Both the position numbers and the translations under genes were made by a program. The notes beneath the pieces are model-generated. The model was not told the DNA's origin. It did no database searches and worked only from the letters and a program-made list of their open reading frames with translations. From Candidatus Nitrohelix vancouverensis (GTDB taxonomy: Bacteria; Nitrospinota; Nitrospinia; Nitrospinales; VA-1): a stretch of DNA of 64,000 nucleotides. Shown here one piece after another: positions 61,210 to 64,000 of this stretch. Within the stretch, counting starts at the first letter, position 1. Each line of letters opens with the position of its first letter. The DNA is taken from positions 1,452,557 to 1,516,556 of the forward strand of contig CP048620.1 of NCBI GenBank assembly GCA_015698305.1, in the 5' to 3' direction.

Positions 61210-62655
61210 ATGTACGAGGATTTTTATCGTTTCAAAGAGAAGCCCTTCAGCCTGACGCCCGACCCGGAATTTTTGTACCTGAGCAAACAGCATCAGGGCG
61301 CGCTGGATCACATGATGTACGGCATCCGGCAGAGGGAAGGATTCATGGCGGTGGTGGGCGACGTGGGAACCGGCAAGACGACCCTGTCGCGTTGTCTTCT
61401 GGAACAACTGGATCCCGGCATCGCGGTGGCTTTGATCCTCAATCCGATGCTGTCGGATATGGATTTGCTGAAAACCTGTATTCATGACCTGGGCGCTCCG
61501 CCCGTGCCTTCGCGCCGAAGCATGGCGGCCTCGGGAGCGAGTCTGGGCGATCCCGGCTTCGCTCTTGAAATGGATGACAGCGGGACGGATGAAGACTGGG
61601 TGAACAGCGCTTCGAAAAAAGAACTGCTGGACGCTTTGAATCATTTTCTGATCGAGCAGTCTCAAAAAGGCGGGTCCACTGTGATCATCATTGATGAAGC
61701 GCAAAACCTGCCGCTTCAGGTGATGGAGCAATTGCGCATTCTGTCGAATCTGGAAACGGAAAAAGAAAAATTATTGCAGATCATTTTTGTCGGGCAGTTG
61801 GAATTGAACGACAAGCTGTTTCTTCCAGAACTCAAACAATTGAATCAGCGGATTTCGATACGTTATGAAATCACGCCCTTGTCAAAGGAAGAAACCCGAA
61901 ATTATATCAACCATCGCTTGCTCGTCGCAGGGGTTGGCTCTCGCGTCGCCTTCGCCGCTCCTGCGGTGAACTTGATTTATAATTTTTCAAAAGGCTACCC
62001 GCGTTTGATCAATCTGGCCTGTGACCGCACCTTGCTTGCGGGCTATAACAGTCAGGCCGATGTCCTGCAATTGGAGCATGCCCGACAAGGGATACGGAGT
62101 TTGCAGGGGAAAGACGACCGCGAATCACGAACGCCTTTGCGCGCGTTTTCCTTGAAGAAAACGCTGGCGCTTGCAGCCGCTCTGGCGGTCGCAGGATTTT
62201 TGATCTGGAATGAAACGGCGGACGCGCCCAATGCTGAAAATTCAGTCGCTGTGCAGGCGGCGCAACCCACGCCGGTATCCGCGCCAGCGCCGCGTGTCGC
62301 GCCGGAGCCGACTCCGCAAACGATAGCAGAGCCTGTTCCCGCAGAAGCGCCTCAAAGCGAAGCGGTAGCGGTTCCAGTCGTGGAGCCGGAACCGAACGTC
62401 GCCGCGCCGGAAGAGGCGGGATATCGAATTCATGTCGATTCCACCAATTCAAAAAAAGAGGCGGATAACGAGGTAGCCCGGTTACAGCAAGCGGGCTTTG
62501 ACGCTTTTTCGAAACAAGTTCAGGGTCCCGGCGGGGCATGGTACATGATCTATGTCGGCCCGTTTGAGGATGCGGCAAACGCTCGCGTTCATATGAAAGC
62601 CTTAAAATTTGCGGGTAAAAAGCCAATTCTTTTATCCATTATCAATAATGGTTGA
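61210..62655 (+). CDS. ExeA/MshM-like AAA ATPase with C-terminal SPOR domain
   Basis: About 481 residues. The N-terminal DFYRFKEKPFSLTPDPEFLYLS and Walker A GDVGTGKTT (residues 50-58) with Walker B VIIIDEAQNL are typical of ExeA/GspA/MshM. An insertion sits around 100-140. A membrane helix (about 313-332) leads to an Ala/Pro-rich periplasmic stretch and a SPOR peptidoglycan-binding domain (about 400-475; YRIHVDSTNSKKEADNEVARLQ). Such proteins help the secretin pass the cell wall. TAGGAG lies just before ATG 61210; an earlier in-frame start (61180) falls inside the secretin gene and is rejected. Confidence 0.9.
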   Translation: MYEDFYRFKEKPFSLTPDPEFLYLSKQHQGALDHMMYGIRQREGFMAVVGDVGTGKTTLSRCLLEQLDPGIAVALILNPMLSDMDLLKTCIHDLGAPPVPSRRSMAASGASLGDPGFALEMDDSGTDEDWVNSASKKELLDALNHFLIEQSQKGGSTVIIIDEAQNLPLQVMEQLRILSNLETEKEKLLQIIFVGQLELNDKLFLPELKQLNQRISIRYEITPLSKEETRNYINHRLLVAGVGSRVAFAAPAVNLIYNFSKGYPRLINLACDRTLLAGYNSQADVLQLEHARQGIRSLQGKDDRESRTPLRAFSLKKTLALAAALAVAGFLIWNETADAPNAENSVAVQAAQPTPVSAPAPRVAPEPTPQTIAEPVPAEAPQSEAVAVPVVEPEPNVAAPEEAGYRIHVDSTNSKKEADNEVARLQQAGFDAFSKQVQGPGGAWYMIYVGPFEDAANARVHMKALKFAGKKPILLSIINNG

Positions 62656-62669
62656 AAAGGGCGGGAACA

Positions 62670-64000
62670 TTGAGCCTGATTGCGGACAGTCTTAAAAAAG
62701 CGTTAAAGGATAAAACCTCTGGTAAAAAACCTGCGCCCGAAATCAACCTGATTTCTGACAAGAAACCTCGGGGCGGGGCCGGTTCGAACTCTCAGGCGAT
62801 GAAAGTCGCCGTGCTGATCGGCATTCCGGGAATTATCCTTTCGTACCTGATTTATGCAGGCGCCTTCGATTCGAGACGCACCAAGATCACCGACCTTCCG
62901 ATTTGGACGACGCTGGGTTTCAAGGCGCCGCCTCCAAAAGTCACACTGAGAAAAACGATTCCGCCTCCACCGGCTCCCGCTCCCGCTCCCGTCGCGCCGC
63001 CAGTGCAAGCGCCGGCGCCCGTTCCGGTAGCGCCCGCTCCCCAGCAACAAGCAGGGCTTGCTCCTGCAGTTGAAGAGCCGGTCCCTACAGCGGTCGTTCC
63101 GCCACCGCCTCCTGCGCCCCCTGTGGAGGTCGCGCAAGTCATGCCGAAGCCTAAGAAGAAAACGCCGCCGCCGAAAAAGAAAATTAAAATCCCGGCGGCC
63201 AAAGCGAAGACGCCGCTACCGGTTCGCAATGAAGATCCGGAAAAACTGGACAACGCGGCGGTCGCCCTGGGCGATATGGAGACGCCGCAAGAGATTGCCG
63301 CCCGAAAGGCGATGGAGCGTGAACGAAATGTTGAGTCGACGCCGGCTGTCATTGATGAGATGACGGCGGCAACTGAGAGAGGTCACAATCAGGCGGGTCA
63401 AGCGCCTCCCGAACAAGAAAAAATTGCGGCGTCTGCAGATGCAAAAGAAGACAAGGTGATGGAGGATGGACAGATCACCGTCAACAAGAGCGTCGATGCC
63501 AAAGCGCTGGGTTCAAGAGATCAGGAGCAAAAGAAAGCGGAGCCTGTATATCAGGAGACGCCGGTGCCTCCCGCGTTCAGAAACAGCGGATTTTATTTCA
63601 ACCGCGCCGTCTTTTTTCAGCAATCGGGGGAATGGCAGAAGGCCCTGGAAAATTACCGTCAAGCGGCGGAGATGGCGCCGGGAAACGCCAATATCTACAA
63701 TAATATGGGCGTGATCTATAAAGAGCTGGGGCAATACGATCAGGCGATCGATGAGTTTTTACGCGCCCTTTACCTCGATCCGAAGTATGGGAAGGTGTAT
63801 AACAACATTGGAGTGGTATACTACCTCAAGGAAAATTATGCCGGGGCGGCGACCAACTACCAGAAAGCCATCCAGATCGATTCCGAGAATCTGGATGCGC
63901 TGAACAACCTTGCTGTGGTATATAAGGCGCAGGGTCAATATGCAAATGCGCGCGCGGCGCTCAATCGGGCCTTGGCGATCAATCCCAAGCACCCGAGTAC
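62670..64000 (+). CDS. MshN-like membrane TPR protein, 3' end beyond window
   Basis: The frame is open from TTG 62670 (SLIADSLKKALKDKTSG) to the window edge, 443 codons. A helix (about 50-68; VAVLIGIPGIILSYLIYAG) is followed by a very Pro/Ala-rich periplasmic segment (about 90-190), an acidic linker, and TPRs from about 308 onward (FYFNRAVFFQQSGEWQKALENYRQA, then at least three more). AAGG lies about 9 bp before the TTG. MshN follows MshM in MSHA loci and has the same TPR architecture. The next genes expected off the edge are an mshE-type ATPase and an mshG-type platform protein. Confidence 0.82.
   Translation, partial: MSLIADSLKKALKDKTSGKKPAPEINLISDKKPRGGAGSNSQAMKVAVLIGIPGIILSYLIYAGAFDSRRTKITDLPIWTTLGFKAPPPKVTLRKTIPPPPAPAPAPVAPPVQAPAPVPVAPAPQQQAGLAPAVEEPVPTAVVPPPPPAPPVEVAQVMPKPKKKTPPPKKKIKIPAAKAKTPLPVRNEDPEKLDNAAVALGDMETPQEIAARKAMERERNVESTPAVIDEMTAATERGHNQAGQAPPEQEKIAASADAKEDKVMEDGQITVNKSVDAKALGSRDQEQKKAEPVYQETPVPPAFRNSGFYFNRAVFFQQSGEWQKALENYRQAAEMAPGNANIYNNMGVIYKELGQYDQAIDEFLRALYLDPKYGKVYNNIGVVYYLKENYAGAATNYQKAIQIDSENLDALNNLAVVYKAQGQYANARAALNRALAINPKHPS

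Overview
The window looks like chromosomal DNA of a Gram-negative (diderm), respiring bacterium. The support is an outer-membrane porin, a secretin with an inner-membrane alignment complex, periplasmic c-type cytochrome motifs and Fur-like operators. Several gene families recall marine Nitrospinota or Desulfobacterota: membrane-anchored spermidine-synthase-like proteins fused to TPRs, a PCP_red repeat protein and a two-heme peroxidase-like protein. That placement is an impression from the families, not a phylogenetic result. Base composition looks uniform at about half G+C. I saw no rRNA, tRNA, insertion sequence, prophage or CRISPR array.

Layout. (1) 1-5.4 kb: an envelope-stress (PSP-like) module, with DUF350 and SpeE-like genes on + facing a - strand operon of DUF2617-like, DnaJ-domain, YbjN/CesT-like, PspA and DUF4178 genes. 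(2) 5.4-13 kb: an aldo/keto reductase with C-terminal Fe-S motifs, an HD-GYP response regulator, a giant SpeE-like/TPR membrane protein, a PCP_red repeat protein, a 44-residue membrane protein and an unknown acidic protein. (3) 13-17 kb: two peptide-type ABC permeases and an ABC-F ATPase. (4) 17-27.5 kb: a complete phosphate regulon, phoB-phoR, porin, pstSCAB-phoU, with 11-bp-spaced repeats before the porin and pstS that may be Pho boxes. (5) 27.5-43.5 kb: housekeeping and metabolic genes. These include a DUF1566 protein, a YbbA/YbbP exporter divergent from tesA, a TrpD-like enzyme, a radical SAM protein, a CDP-alcohol phosphatidyltransferase, a TPR-methyltransferase, a Lon-N protein, an ATP-grasp-like protein, a glutaredoxin, lysine 2,3-aminomutase and a split SpeE-like membrane pair. 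(6) 43.5-45.8 kb: an AT-rich spacer with two Fur-like palindromes, then the two-heme peroxidase-like gene. (7) 45.8-51.6 kb: a Dlt-like adenylation / carrier / MBOAT operon, divergent from an alkaline-phosphatase-superfamily protein and a small membrane protein. (8) 51.6-52.9 kb: two secreted proteins with long Asp-Lys dipeptide tracts. (9) 53.1-64 kb: an MSHA-type pilus operon in the order C-D-O-P-I-J-K-L-M-N, with PilM and PilN fused, running off the right edge.

How they fit: much of the window concerns the envelope, namely stress sensing, phosphate uptake, surface acyl or aminoacyl modification, an adhesive pilus and putative surface proteins. The most novel-looking part is 45.8-52.9 kb. 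There a Dlt-like transfer system without a recognisable DltD abuts, tail to tail, a pair of Lys-Asp repeat proteins, which are in turn divergent from the pilus operon.
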